From a virus, in the IMG/VR virus record IMGVR_UViG_3300038427_000657, positions 62,001 through 126,000 of that record: a stretch of DNA of 64,000 nt. One strand, 5' to 3'. Numbering within the stretch: position 1 is the first letter of the stretch; each line of letters opens with the position of its first letter. A program made the position numbers and the translations under genes. Shown in pieces: positions 30,313 to 38,215 of the stretch. The notes under the pieces were generated by a model, which worked only from the letters and a program-made list of their open reading frames with translations, was not told where the DNA came from and did not search any database.

Positions 30313-31203
30313 CTATACCACAATTGTAACAAGTGACTCAGTGGAGTTATTTTTTTCCACCATTTCGCTTTTTTTTTTAACTTCGTCACTTTTTTCCGGC
30401 GTTTTTTCTTTGCCATCGTTCTTTTTTGGCTCCGGTGTCTTTATTTCGGCGATGGCTACCGGAGCCTCTTCTTTTTTTGGTGGAAACTTTTCTCTGATAA
30501 GTTCTTCAAGAGCTTGTTGATAAAATTCACGAACAACACGATGGTCAACGGAAGCCGCTGAATTTAATTCAAGAAAATGCCACTTCTTTTTGAAAAATAA
30601 AACATCGGCAGCTCCACAGTCCAAACCAATTTTCTTAGCTGCCATCAAAGTTTGATGATGAAGGTCGCGAGAAATACTTTCACAAAAATTATATCCCCAA
30701 TTACTGCGACAAGGGTGTTCTTGTTCTTCATTACATTCCATTTTCACTCTGCGCCCACACAAAGTTTTTTTACCACAAAACCAAATTCTGTATTCCGCGT
30801 CAGTTTTAAGAAAACGAGTTCCATAAGTACCATAATCAATCTTAAATGGTCCTTTCATTACAGAAAATCCATTTCCAGCGGCATGTTCAATAGGCCTAAC
30901 AACTGCTAGAACATTTTTTGGAACACTTTTTTCATAAATGGTAGGAACATTGACTACCTGAGCCAATAATCTGATAGATTCATTCTTTTTACAATTCAAT
31001 TTAATACTGTCTGCTGGATTGAGAACTTGTTTAAAATCGGTTCTTTTACCATCTTTGGTATAAAGGTGAGAACTATTGCCCCAACGAATTATAACATCAT
31101 CATCATAACGGTAGGCATACTCCCCCATACGGGTAGTAGTGGGATAACCCAAACGACAAGCAGATTGATATTCACTATCTATAGTAAAAACTTTAACAGC
31201 CAT
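30313..31203 (-). CDS. ATP-grasp domain protein, 296 aa
   Basis: Reads as an ATP-grasp ligase of the type found in phage amidoligase clusters: an N-terminal region with YRYDDDVIIRWGNSS, then a glycine-containing loop RPIEHAAGNGFSVMKGPFK, and the C-terminal magnesium-site strand WHFLELNSAASVD (Glu-x-Asn). ATP-grasp enzymes join a carboxylate to an amine via an acyl phosphate. A disordered Lys/Glu-rich tail (from about residue 240) follows. It sits directly downstream of a class II glutamine amidotransferase, an obvious nitrogen source. Confidence 0.72.
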   Translation of the reverse strand: MAVKVFTIDSEYQSACRLGYPTTTRMGEYAYRYDDDVIIRWGNSSHLYTKDGKRTDFKQVLNPADSIKLNCKKNESIRLLAQVVNVPTIYEKSVPKNVLAVVRPIEHAAGNGFSVMKGPFKIDYGTYGTRFLKTDAEYRIWFCGKKTLCGRRVKMECNEEQEHPCRSNWGYNFCESISRDLHHQTLMAAKKIGLDCGAADVLFFKKKWHFLELNSAASVDHRVVREFYQQALEELIREKFPPKKEEAPVAIAEIKTPEPKKNDGKEKTPEKSDEVKKKSEMVEKNNSTESLVTIVV

Positions 31204-31250
31204 AAAATTTTCGGGTTAGTTTTTAATAATATTCTGTTTAGTTTTTATTT

Positions 31251-32030
31251 TTAATCACGACGAAGATGATGATTTGAAAAATATCTATCACTGCGCCAAT
31301 CTTCTCCAAGAACTCCATCCGTTGCTCTACTTCTGTTAGCTGAACTTAAATTTCCACCATAAGCAGAACAACTATTATTCCAACTATCTTCATTTGCCTT
31401 ATGTTTCAAATATTTGCCGTCCTTGTCAAAATGATACCATCCGTGAAGAGCTTCAATAGAACCACCATATTTTTGATAATCAAATTCAGATGCTAATAAA
31501 ACTCTTTCTTTGTCTAGAGCTTGGATTTCCAAATCTCCACTTGTTTTAACAACCCAAAGTTCTCCATTACGATGAAGGCCAATAAACACACCTGCAAAAT
31601 CAACCACTTCGGAGAATTTCTTTGGGCCAATAATATTCCAAAAATGTGCAGCAACTTCACTATCAGTATCACCTACCATTTTGACTTGTTTACTTAAAGC
31701 AAGTCGAACAAGGTTATATTCACTCCAAATTCCATTATGAATAAATGCCCACGGACCCACTATGAATGGATGGGTATTTTGTTTCACATTTTCACCATGA
31801 GAAGCTGACCGAAGGTGGGCGATAGTCCAACTATCACAAGGCATGTGAGATAAAAACGGTTTGGTTTTAATTATAGAACTGAATGATTTTGCCCATTTTT
31901 CCACAACGAACTGGCCATCATTAACATACGCAGACCCTGTGCCATCAATGTTTTTGTTTTCAAAATTAGCTAGAATTTCCAAAGCTTCTTTTCTTGGAAA
32001 TCCCGGCGGAAATGCAGCAACTCTACACAT
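31251..32030 (-). CDS. class II glutamine amidotransferase, 259 aa
   Basis: N-terminal nucleophile hydrolase: MCRVAAFPPG with Cys2 as the nucleophile, then IAHLRSASHGENVKQNTHPF and the strand WAFIHNGIW, which bind glutamine in this family. It would release ammonia from glutamine for a partner ligase. The start must be the ATG that puts Cys second. A short upstream ORF overlaps this start, and a GGAAA precedes it. Confidence 0.85.
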   Translation of the reverse strand: MCRVAAFPPGFPRKEALEILANFENKNIDGTGSAYVNDGQFVVEKWAKSFSSIIKTKPFLSHMPCDSWTIAHLRSASHGENVKQNTHPFIVGPWAFIHNGIWSEYNLVRLALSKQVKMVGDTDSEVAAHFWNIIGPKKFSEVVDFAGVFIGLHRNGELWVVKTSGDLEIQALDKERVLLASEFDYQKYGGSIEALHGWYHFDKDGKYLKHKANEDSWNNSCSAYGGNLSSANRSRATDGVLGEDWRSDRYFSNHHLRRD

Positions 32031-32073
32031 TTGTATTTTCCTTTGTGTTAGTGTTTATAGATGCATCATTCAT
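32023..32073 (-). other. leaderless upstream ORF, 16 codons
   Basis: ATG (seven bases after the -10 box) to TAG reads MNDASINTNTKENTNV, out of frame with the amidotransferase and ending eight bases inside its start. Could couple or attenuate translation; it is inference only. Confidence 0.35.
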
Positions 32074-32080
32074 GATTCAA

Positions 32081-32108
32081 AGTATATCATGTGTTTATAA
32101 AAAGTCAA
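32081..32108 (-). promoter_or_regulatory. promoter for the 32030-30071 unit
   Basis: -35 TTGACT, 16-bp spacer, extended -10 TGATATACT. Confidence 0.83.
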
Positions 32109-32118
32109 GCGTTCTATA

Positions 32119-32574
32119 TTATGCATTTCCGTTTGGTGAATTTTCTTGTGCGATAATTTTTTCGAGTTTTGGAATGTTTGAGAGTTTATATTTTTTCAAT
32201 TGCTCAATATCAAGTCGGTTTTCTAAACCATAAATAATAGTTGAAAGAACAGAAGAAGCTAATAACGGTTTGCCATTTCTGTTGACAACTGCTCTCAAAT
32301 CTTTTCTCAAACCAATACTAATCTTGCTTTTATCCTCAGAATTGGAATAAGTTTTGACCTCAACACCGTTAGATTTAAAAAACTCTACAAGAGCACTTAA
32401 TTTTTCTTCAAAGTTTTCATCAATGCCATCATAATAATATTCAATTATTATAGGTGGATTATCCGCTTGACGAAGACCATAAACAAAATATTTGTATTCA
32501 GTAACCAAATTGAATAATTTGGATTCCCTTCTAATCTTTGTCAGATTAAAATCTTTTTCTTTAAATTCAATCAT
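32119..32574 (-). CDS. hypothetical protein, 151 aa
   Basis: Not recognised. Alpha/beta protein with NPPIIIEYYYDGIDENFEEKLSALVEF (in pieces) and SKISIGLRKDLRAVV. It starts in a TAATG overlap with the COOH-NH2 ligase gene, so it is probably a dedicated partner of that enzyme. Confidence 0.65.
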   Translation of the reverse strand: MIEFKEKDFNLTKIRRESKLFNLVTEYKYFVYGLRQADNPPIIIEYYYDGIDENFEEKLSALVEFFKSNGVEVKTYSNSEDKSKISIGLRKDLRAVVNRNGKPLLASSVLSTIIYGLENRLDIEQLKKYKLSNIPKLEKIIAQENSPNGNA

Positions 32575-33428
32575 TATACCCTCTCATTGTTATATCGGTG
32601 CCAGATAATATCTATACCGATTTTGTTAGAAATACATGGTTTCATATCTACTATACCCCAAGATTCTTTCATATTTGTTTTTGGAAGCCAAGTTAGTTTG
32701 TTTTTTACAAGAAAATAAATTAAATCAATATAAGGTTTGTAAACTTGATACAAATACATTTTGGTAATATCTGCCCAAATTGCAGGAAATTGTTCAAGAA
32801 CTCGTTTTTGATTCATCTTAAAAAAATCATCCTTTACAGCAAATTTGTGCCACTCAAATTTTGGATTGTTCAAAACTTCATACATCACAGTTTTGCTCAA
32901 ACACAACATAGCAGCAGATACATAAGGTTCAGCAACCCAACTGCTCATCACACGATATTCAAATCCCCAATCTTGTTTTCTAAAATTACCCATATAACCA
33001 TATTCATCTGCTCTTCGTCTTAATCCATGCTCTCTCTTTTCCATAAGAATAGAAACAATGCCAACATAGTGGTCTAAAAAATTAACAGCTTGCTCATGAG
33101 TAATAAGACGTTTTGGAATACCAAAATGCACATGCCCACCAAAAGGATAGCCACCATACCATGTTCCAGCAACCCATCTAAATTTTAGGAATTGAGGTTC
33201 TTTAATAATTTGTCTTACAAGAATATCGTAAATATTGTTGACAACTTGAATAGGGTCTTTGGAAGGTGCAGGTCGTATTTCAAATGTTATTCCATTTCCA
33301 TCGGAACCAAATTCAATACCTTCTTCATTACTTACATAATCAGTTGACGTAATCATTTGCCCGTTACTTGTAGTGCAAGCAAATTCAGGGTCAGCCCCTA
33401 TAGTAAAATCTATTACTTTTTCATTCAT
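32574..33428 (-). CDS. phage COOH-NH2 ligase (amidoligase) family, 284 aa
   Basis: Member of the glutamine-synthetase-fold COOH-NH2 ligase family: IGADPEF near the N-terminus (residues about 10-16), ITFEIRPAP, then GGHVHFGIP and a C-terminal region with FEYRVMSSW. These enzymes form amide bonds using ATP and are typically encoded beside ATP-grasp and class II amidotransferase genes in phages, exactly as here. Substrate unknown: peptide, protein side chain or cell-wall amine are all possible. Confidence 0.83.
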   Translation of the reverse strand: MNEKVIDFTIGADPEFACTTSNGQMITSTDYVSNEEGIEFGSDGNGITFEIRPAPSKDPIQVVNNIYDILVRQIIKEPQFLKFRWVAGTWYGGYPFGGHVHFGIPKRLITHEQAVNFLDHYVGIVSILMEKREHGLRRRADEYGYMGNFRKQDWGFEYRVMSSWVAEPYVSAAMLCLSKTVMYEVLNNPKFEWHKFAVKDDFFKMNQKRVLEQFPAIWADITKMYLYQVYKPYIDLIYFLVKNKLTWLPKTNMKESWGIVDMKPCISNKIGIDIIWHRYNNERV

Positions 33429-33433
33429 TGGAA

Positions 33434-33694
33434 TTATTGAGCAACAAATCTATCGGGAGTAACGCTCATCATAGGTATAACAATGTGAGGCTGAGAACCG
33501 CTAAGTTGAATAACACCATTAACAGGTGACCAAAAAATTTCATTTTTATCAAGTTCAAAGTATTCAGCTACTTTTTTTGGAAGTCTAATAGTAATAAATT
33601 TCTTACCAATAGTTACAGGAGTGGAATGAAATTTACCAGCCACAAAAATTTTAGGTTTACAAACTTTTTTAGTTTTTTTCTTGGAAGTAGGCAT
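33434..33694 (-). CDS. AbrB/SpoVT-like small DNA-binding protein, 86 aa
   Basis: The strand KFITIRLPKKVAEYFELDKNE resembles the swapped-hairpin barrel of AbrB/SpoVT-type transition regulators (the VTIPxxVxxxLGL pattern). Likely a local regulator. First gene of the 33717-33744 promoter unit, upstream of the COOH-NH2 ligase. Confidence 0.6.
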   Translation of the reverse strand: MPTSKKKTKKVCKPKIFVAGKFHSTPVTIGKKFITIRLPKKVAEYFELDKNEIFWSPVNGVIQLSGSQPHIVIPMMSVTPDRFVAQ

Positions 33695-33716
33695 AATATT
33701 TTTTAATTATAGAATA

Positions 33717-33744
33717 ATTGTATCATGGATTTATAAAAAGTCAA
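33717..33744 (-). promoter_or_regulatory. promoter for the 33694-32119 unit
   Basis: -35 TTGACT, 16-bp spacer, extended -10 TGATACAAT. Confidence 0.78.
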
Positions 33745-33747
33745 TTG

Positions 33748-34740
33748 TTATTTTTCGTTGAAAATGCGAATCAATGCTTCTTCTCTGCTTATACCCAAGG
33801 TTGTCTGGAAATTTTTAATATCTGCTTCAACAGCAGCATTAAACCATCCGTATTCACATGTATCGCCTTCTGAAAATGTTTTTTCTTCATCTTCTTTCAC
33901 TTCTTCAATATCAATTACATTACCTGCATCATCAACTGTTTGCCGGCCATCTGTGAGTAATAATTGTTTTCTGTTTTGGGGAGTTGAAGCATCTACTCCG
34001 CAACCTTGAGAGCCATTTGTGTCAATAGTAACGATAGGTGGAACATTTTGTCTCCAAAATTCCAAATAACTATCATCACCACTATCATCAGTAGTATCCC
34101 AATGTTTTCTGAAATTAAAACTATGAGAATAATTTCTTTCTGTATTATTTCTGTTGGGGGAATATGAATGAGAGTTGTAATTAGTAGTAGGTTTATAAAC
34201 ACCATATCTAAAAGTAGTGTTGGAGTACCACACCCCCTCATCCCAAGTGCCCCCACTTTCATTAAAAATATAAGTGGCACCATTTCCATCCATTATAGCA
34301 AGTTTATCTGTGCCTATGGATACAGTAATGAGATAATTCAATGCTCCATTGTTAATAGGAACTCCATAATTTTTAACCAATGGTTCTAACACTAATTTGA
34401 CAAAATGACCGGTATCGGAAAGCCCATCGATAGAACATTTGATAGGAAGAATACCGTTATGAACGAGAGCTAGCTTGTTGTCATTAAACAGAAATGGATG
34501 ACAATTTGTTGCATCAACTTTACCATGTGTTGCTTTTCGGAAATGAATTAAACAATGATATTGTTTAACTGCTTCATATTGTTTAATAACTTCATCAATA
34601 TTGAATATTCCTTTTCTTAAATGAAGAACACCATTATTTGCCCATGCCAAACCAGCTCCGTCAGGATGATTTTCAAAACCATTCCTCAAATGCTTTTGTG
34701 GAACTTCAACATTAGCTGGTTTGTAAATTGCTAAACACAT
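33748..34740 (-). CDS. second class II glutamine amidotransferase, 330 aa
   Basis: Begins MCLAIYKP with Cys2 as nucleophile, then NHPDGAGLAWAN, CLIHFRKATHGKVDATNCHPF and LALVHNGILP, the glutamine-site motifs. The start at 34740 is chosen because Cys must be second; the frame extends upstream but those residues are not expected. The C-terminal half is low-complexity, Ser/Asn/Arg-rich. Overlapping control with the upstream amidoligase: only four bases separate the two genes. Confidence 0.83.
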   Translation of the reverse strand: MCLAIYKPANVEVPQKHLRNGFENHPDGAGLAWANNGVLHLRKGIFNIDEVIKQYEAVKQYHCLIHFRKATHGKVDATNCHPFLFNDNKLALVHNGILPIKCSIDGLSDTGHFVKLVLEPLVKNYGVPINNGALNYLITVSIGTDKLAIMDGNGATYIFNESGGTWDEGVWYSNTTFRYGVYKPTTNYNSHSYSPNRNNTERNYSHSFNFRKHWDTTDDSGDDSYLEFWRQNVPPIVTIDTNGSQGCGVDASTPQNRKQLLLTDGRQTVDDAGNVIDIEEVKEDEEKTFSEGDTCEYGWFNAAVEADIKNFQTTLGISREEALIRIFNEK

Positions 34741-34744
34741 AATT

Positions 34745-36178
34745 TCATCTTTGTGTTGGTTCTGCTCCAGCTTCAACATCGAAGCCAAATTTTTTGATTA
34801 ATTTCATTTCTTGTTCTGTGAATTTTGTTTCTTTCCCCGAAAATCTAGCACATATAAATGCGTAAAGATGAGGATAATCTTTATTTCTAAGTTTGACATA
34901 ATTCACAAAATTATCCCAATTACGACAATAGGTAATACCATAATTACCTACCATACAAAATTGAATAAGAGCATCACAAAATTCTATTGCCTTAAAAAAT
35001 GATTCTCGTTTGAGTGTTCCTTTGAAAATTCTAAATTCAATAGTATCATGATTGACAAGATTAACAGCTTCATATCTGTCACTGCGAGACAGTGTTCCGA
35101 TGCGTTTAACTGTTCCGTATTTCTTTTTGCAAATACAGGAATAGTTACATGACCTTCTGCCAGCAATTGTTTCAATATGTGGTTGATTATTTTCATCATT
35201 CACGAATACCACAATTTTTGCTATAGTGAGAAGTGATAGAGGTTTCTTTGAACAGTGGATATGAAGACCACAATTACCTCTTTCACTGTTAAACGAAACC
35301 AAGTTATCAGGTAAATTGTCAAAAAATTTATTCCAGCGAACAAGGTGTTCTTCCTTGGATGCTGGCTGTGTGCAAATTTCAAAGCCGCAACTTAAACTGC
35401 CATCTTCTTTCACAATAGCAAAATCGCCAAATAAATCAATAACTTTTTGAGCTTTCACACCACGTTCCTCTTTGCTTTTATTTTGAACTTCAACTTCTAG
35501 TTCTATACCGTAATAATGAGGCGGCTTACCTTGAAACTCAATTTTAGGTTTTTCTTCGTATGTGGTTATTGGGCCATAATAATTGAAACATTTATCGCAT
35601 ACTGAATATTTCCCCCTGATTTTGTGAGTTATTTTGTCTTTTTGGAAAGTGTTATTACACATAGGGCAAATCTTAAAAGATTTGTCAAAACATATCTTGC
35701 AGTAAATATTTTCCTTGTAAGTAAGAAAGTCTTGCCTGTTAAAGAATTTATGACAACAAGAACATTCTCTATAATTTACAGTAAAACAACGAAGACAAAC
35801 GTTAGTTATGTTTAGGTCATTCTTTTCAGATATGCGATTTACTTCTTTTGATTCATTTTTATTATAAAGTTTATTACAACAAACACAAGTAATATAATGT
35901 TCTTTTGCACATTTGTCACATACCAAAGATTTATCTCCCATTATTTGAAATGAAGAATGAGCATCTAACTTTGTATGACAGCAGTTGCATTCTCCCGTCA
36001 ATGTTCCGTTAAGGATATTATCTCTTCTACAAGCTGGGCAATCACAAGGCATTATATTCTCTTCTTTGATAAAAGTTTTTTCAGACGTATTTTCAGCCCG
36101 AATATAGTTGTCAGAACTTTCTGGCATTGGTATTGGTTCGGTGAAAATTGATGTTGAATTTGGGTCTATGGTCGGCAT
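34745..36178 (-). CDS. amidoligase with N-terminal zinc fingers, 477 aa
   Basis: Residues about 42-205 hold a run of CxxC knuckles of LIM/RING-like spacing (CPACRRDN, CNCCHTKL, CDKCAKEH, CVCCNKLY, CLRCF, CSCCHKFF, CKICFDKS, CPMCNNTF, CDKCFNYY). The rest is an amidoligase domain: YYGIELEVEVQ, VKEDGSLSCGFEICTQPAS, GNCGLHIHC and IEFRIFKGTLKRESF. It would condense an amine with a carboxylate using ATP; the zinc fingers may dock a protein or nucleic-acid substrate. Confidence 0.85.
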   Translation of the reverse strand: MPTIDPNSTSIFTEPIPMPESSDNYIRAENTSEKTFIKEENIMPCDCPACRRDNILNGTLTGECNCCHTKLDAHSSFQIMGDKSLVCDKCAKEHYITCVCCNKLYNKNESKEVNRISEKNDLNITNVCLRCFTVNYRECSCCHKFFNRQDFLTYKENIYCKICFDKSFKICPMCNNTFQKDKITHKIRGKYSVCDKCFNYYGPITTYEEKPKIEFQGKPPHYYGIELEVEVQNKSKEERGVKAQKVIDLFGDFAIVKEDGSLSCGFEICTQPASKEEHLVRWNKFFDNLPDNLVSFNSERGNCGLHIHCSKKPLSLLTIAKIVVFVNDENNQPHIETIAGRRSCNYSCICKKKYGTVKRIGTLSRSDRYEAVNLVNHDTIEFRIFKGTLKRESFFKAIEFCDALIQFCMVGNYGITYCRNWDNFVNYVKLRNKDYPHLYAFICARFSGKETKFTEQEMKLIKKFGFDVEAGAEPTQR

Positions 36179-36207
36179 TTTAATTGCTTTTCATTATTGA
36201 GCTTATA

Positions 36208-36235
36208 TTATAACACGTAGATATAAAATGTCAAG
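36208..36235 (-). promoter_or_regulatory. promoter for the zinc-finger amidoligase unit
   Basis: -35 TTGACA, 16-bp spacer, -10 TATAAT (perfect), leader of about 28 bases. Confidence 0.82.
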
Positions 36236-36306
36236 AACTGTAATAATCTCATTTAGAATCCTTATTCATTGTTAAAATTATACACACAGAAATAATCTAT
36301 CTTTTA

Positions 36307-36996
36307 TTAGATGTTGAACGTTCTAATAAATGGTGAATTTCTATTACAAGATAAATTAAAAAGTTTTTCAATTCTCTTTACAAATGTAGAAATGGTAACA
36401 AATCTTTTTGTGTAATTTTTATTACCAAAACCACGAATTTCAATACGGGATGATTTATTTGTTCCATTACCGAAATGACACAAAGTTACACACCAATATT
36501 TGTCATTTACAATATCAACCATAGATTCAACCATAGACTTGAATAGACGAACTTTGGAAGGCGATTTTTTTTGAGTTGCTTTTAACACAGTTTGGCAATA
36601 ACGATTATTTTCTCTATTAAATTTTTTCAAAATTTGGTTCCATAATTTTGAAGAAATAAATGGAAGGGGATTAAAATTTTTCATTTTAGTTTTATCTGCT
36701 GAAGAAATATTGACATGAAGGCCACAGGATGTATTAGTATTACCGTATTTATTGACAATATTAAACACTGTTTTTAGTACTTCCATTGATTCTTTGGGAG
36801 GTAGTGGTGCTGTTCTGATTTCCGTGGAATGATAACTATAGCCACAACCTGTAATACTACCATCCTCACCAATAATAATTTTTTTCTTCAATCCATAGAT
36901 TTCTTTACAAAATTGAGTGAACTTGCTACTTCGGATACGACATTCTACTTCAAATCCTAACCGAATGTCAGTATCGTTAGTGAAAATAGCTTTCAT
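36307..36996 (-). CDS. amidoligase family protein, 229 aa
   Basis: Minimal amidoligase domain: LGFEVECRI, EDGSITGCGYSYHSTEIRTAP, NTSCGLHVNIS and SRIEIRGFGNKNYTKRF. Same fold as the C-terminal part of the 477-aa protein but without zinc fingers, so the two are paralogues acting in one system. Two amidoligases, a COOH-NH2 ligase, an ATP-grasp protein and two glutaminases lie within 7 kb. Confidence 0.82.
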   Translation of the reverse strand: MKAIFTNDTDIRLGFEVECRIRSSKFTQFCKEIYGLKKKIIIGEDGSITGCGYSYHSTEIRTAPLPPKESMEVLKTVFNIVNKYGNTNTSCGLHVNISSADKTKMKNFNPLPFISSKLWNQILKKFNRENNRYCQTVLKATQKKSPSKVRLFKSMVESMVDIVNDKYWCVTLCHFGNGTNKSSRIEIRGFGNKNYTKRFVTISTFVKRIEKLFNLSCNRNSPFIRTFNI

Positions 36997-37002
36997 AAAA
37001 AG

Positions 37003-37281
37003 TTAAGTAGTTTTTTGCCCTAGCCACCAATTAAGTTTACTACCAAATCCCTTTGCTTTGTCATAACATTTGCCGCGGAAAATATCTTTGTAATGATTAT
37101 AAATTGTGAGCTTCACATTTTCAGGAAGAATCTTTAATTTATCAAGAAAATTAGACAATTGCTTATCTGTTAATCCTTTTTGGTGAGCATATTCAGCAAT
37201 TCTCCATTCAGGTGAACCTTTGAGAAATAAATCAGATGCTACAATAGCAATTTCTTTCTCTCTTTGATTCAATTTTTTCAT
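37003..37281 (-). CDS. hypothetical protein, 92 aa
   Basis: Not recognised. Helical, with KGLTDKQLSNFLDKLKILPENVK; C-terminal basic region KCYDKAKGFGSKLNWWLG. Located between the amidoligase gene and a terminator whose T-tract touches its ATG. How it is expressed is unclear: by read-through or an unseen promoter. Confidence 0.6.
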   Translation of the reverse strand: MKKLNQREKEIAIVASDLFLKGSPEWRIAEYAHQKGLTDKQLSNFLDKLKILPENVKLTIYNHYKDIFRGKCYDKAKGFGSKLNWWLGQKTT

Positions 37282-37310
37282 AAAAAACAGGGGCGATTTT
37301 ACTCGCCCCT
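37282..37310 (-). terminator. intrinsic terminator after the 199-aa gene
   Basis: Stem AGGGGCGA / TCGCCCCT with a six-base loop (37289-37310), followed on the minus strand by G and six T (37287-37282). The T-tract abuts the next gene's ATG. Confidence 0.82.
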
Positions 37311-37352
37311 ATTTTGTTGTTTGTTTTGTTGTTGTTGACCTAAATTGTGAAA

Positions 37353-37952
37353 TTATTGCTGGTCAACCGTGTAAGTGGAATAGCAGTCAGTCGTTCCGGG
37401 AGTTACCACATAGCCGCTGATACCAGCCACGATACCTTCCAAATCCTTGCAAGTCACGCCGTTGATTTTGAGAGCACTCTGAATTTGTTTAAGAGTCACT
37501 GGTGTTCCTTTTGACAAATATGCTTCAATTCGTTGAACTAAAGGGCTTTGCGTAGGATTGGGAGCATTAACGGATGGCGGAGTGGAGGCTGGAACACCTG
37601 CTGAGGGAGTAGTGGGTGTTGAAAATTCAAATACACGGAAAGGACCACTCATGTCCACATTTGTCAATCCGAGATTGGCAAGTGTGCCGTCATTTTCAAG
37701 ACTTTCAATAATTGCCTTCACATCTTCATTTTTCACCCAATACTTGATACCAGACTGACTGTTAGGATTGGGATTCTCCAAACCGGGTAGAGTAAATTCA
37801 CCGGCATTAACTGCTTCCCGAATTTCAGTGGTTACATCGTGAATGGAAAAACCACCCTTAACTTTGAGTTCCTTCACCGCATTAATCACTGCTTCCTTGA
37901 GTGTAAGTGAAGGCGTTGTTGCTACTGCTGTGCTATCTGCGCTTGTTTTCAT
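37353..37952 (-). CDS. hypothetical two-domain protein, 199 aa
   Basis: Two helical domains, about 1-98 (FSIHDVTTEIREAVNAGEF ... VKAIIESLENDGTLANLGL) and 140-199 (LVQRIEAYLSKGTPVTLKQI ... TCKDLEGIVAGISGYV), separated by a Pro/Thr-rich linker; both end in beta strands like winged helices. GC-richer than most genes. Long A/C-rich leader from the 38009-38036 promoter, and a clean terminator behind: a single-gene unit, possibly highly expressed. Confidence 0.68.
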   Translation of the reverse strand: MKTSADSTAVATTPSLTLKEAVINAVKELKVKGGFSIHDVTTEIREAVNAGEFTLPGLENPNPNSQSGIKYWVKNEDVKAIIESLENDGTLANLGLTNVDMSGPFRVFEFSTPTTPSAGVPASTPPSVNAPNPTQSPLVQRIEAYLSKGTPVTLKQIQSALKINGVTCKDLEGIVAGISGYVVTPGTTDCYSTYTVDQQ

Positions 37953-38008
37953 ACTATTTTTTTGTTTTTCTTATTGATTTGTTTGGACTGTTATTTAAGT
38001 CTGGAGAA

Positions 38009-38036
38009 ATTATATCAGTGTTTTTTTAATTGTCAA
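38009..38036 (-). promoter_or_regulatory. promoter for the 199-aa gene
   Basis: -35 TTGACA, 16-bp spacer, extended -10 TGATATAAT (perfect). Its -35 TGA is the stop codon of the 59-aa gene. Confidence 0.86.
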
Positions 38037-38212
38037 GCATCTAACAAATGAGGATGAATAATTTTTATGGCTTTACAAAGAGAACGTCTTGCTAAATAAA
38101 TTTTTTTCTTAGTTAATGCTGGCCAATTACATTGAACCATTGCTAAAATGCGATTAGCATCAAATAAAGCATCATTTATTTTTTCAATTTGTATTTTACT
38201 TAGTGATTTCAT
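38033..38212 (-). CDS. hypothetical basic protein, 59 aa
   Basis: Short helical, basic protein (MKSLSKIQIEKINDALFDAN ... KKKIYLARRSLCKAI). It starts three bases after the PARP stop and its own stop TGA lies inside the -35 box of the next promoter. Probably cotranslated with the PARP. Confidence 0.6.
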   Translation of the reverse strand: MKSLSKIQIEKINDALFDANRILAMVQCNWPALTKKKIYLARRSLCKAIKIIHPHLLDA

Positions 38213-38215
38213 AAT

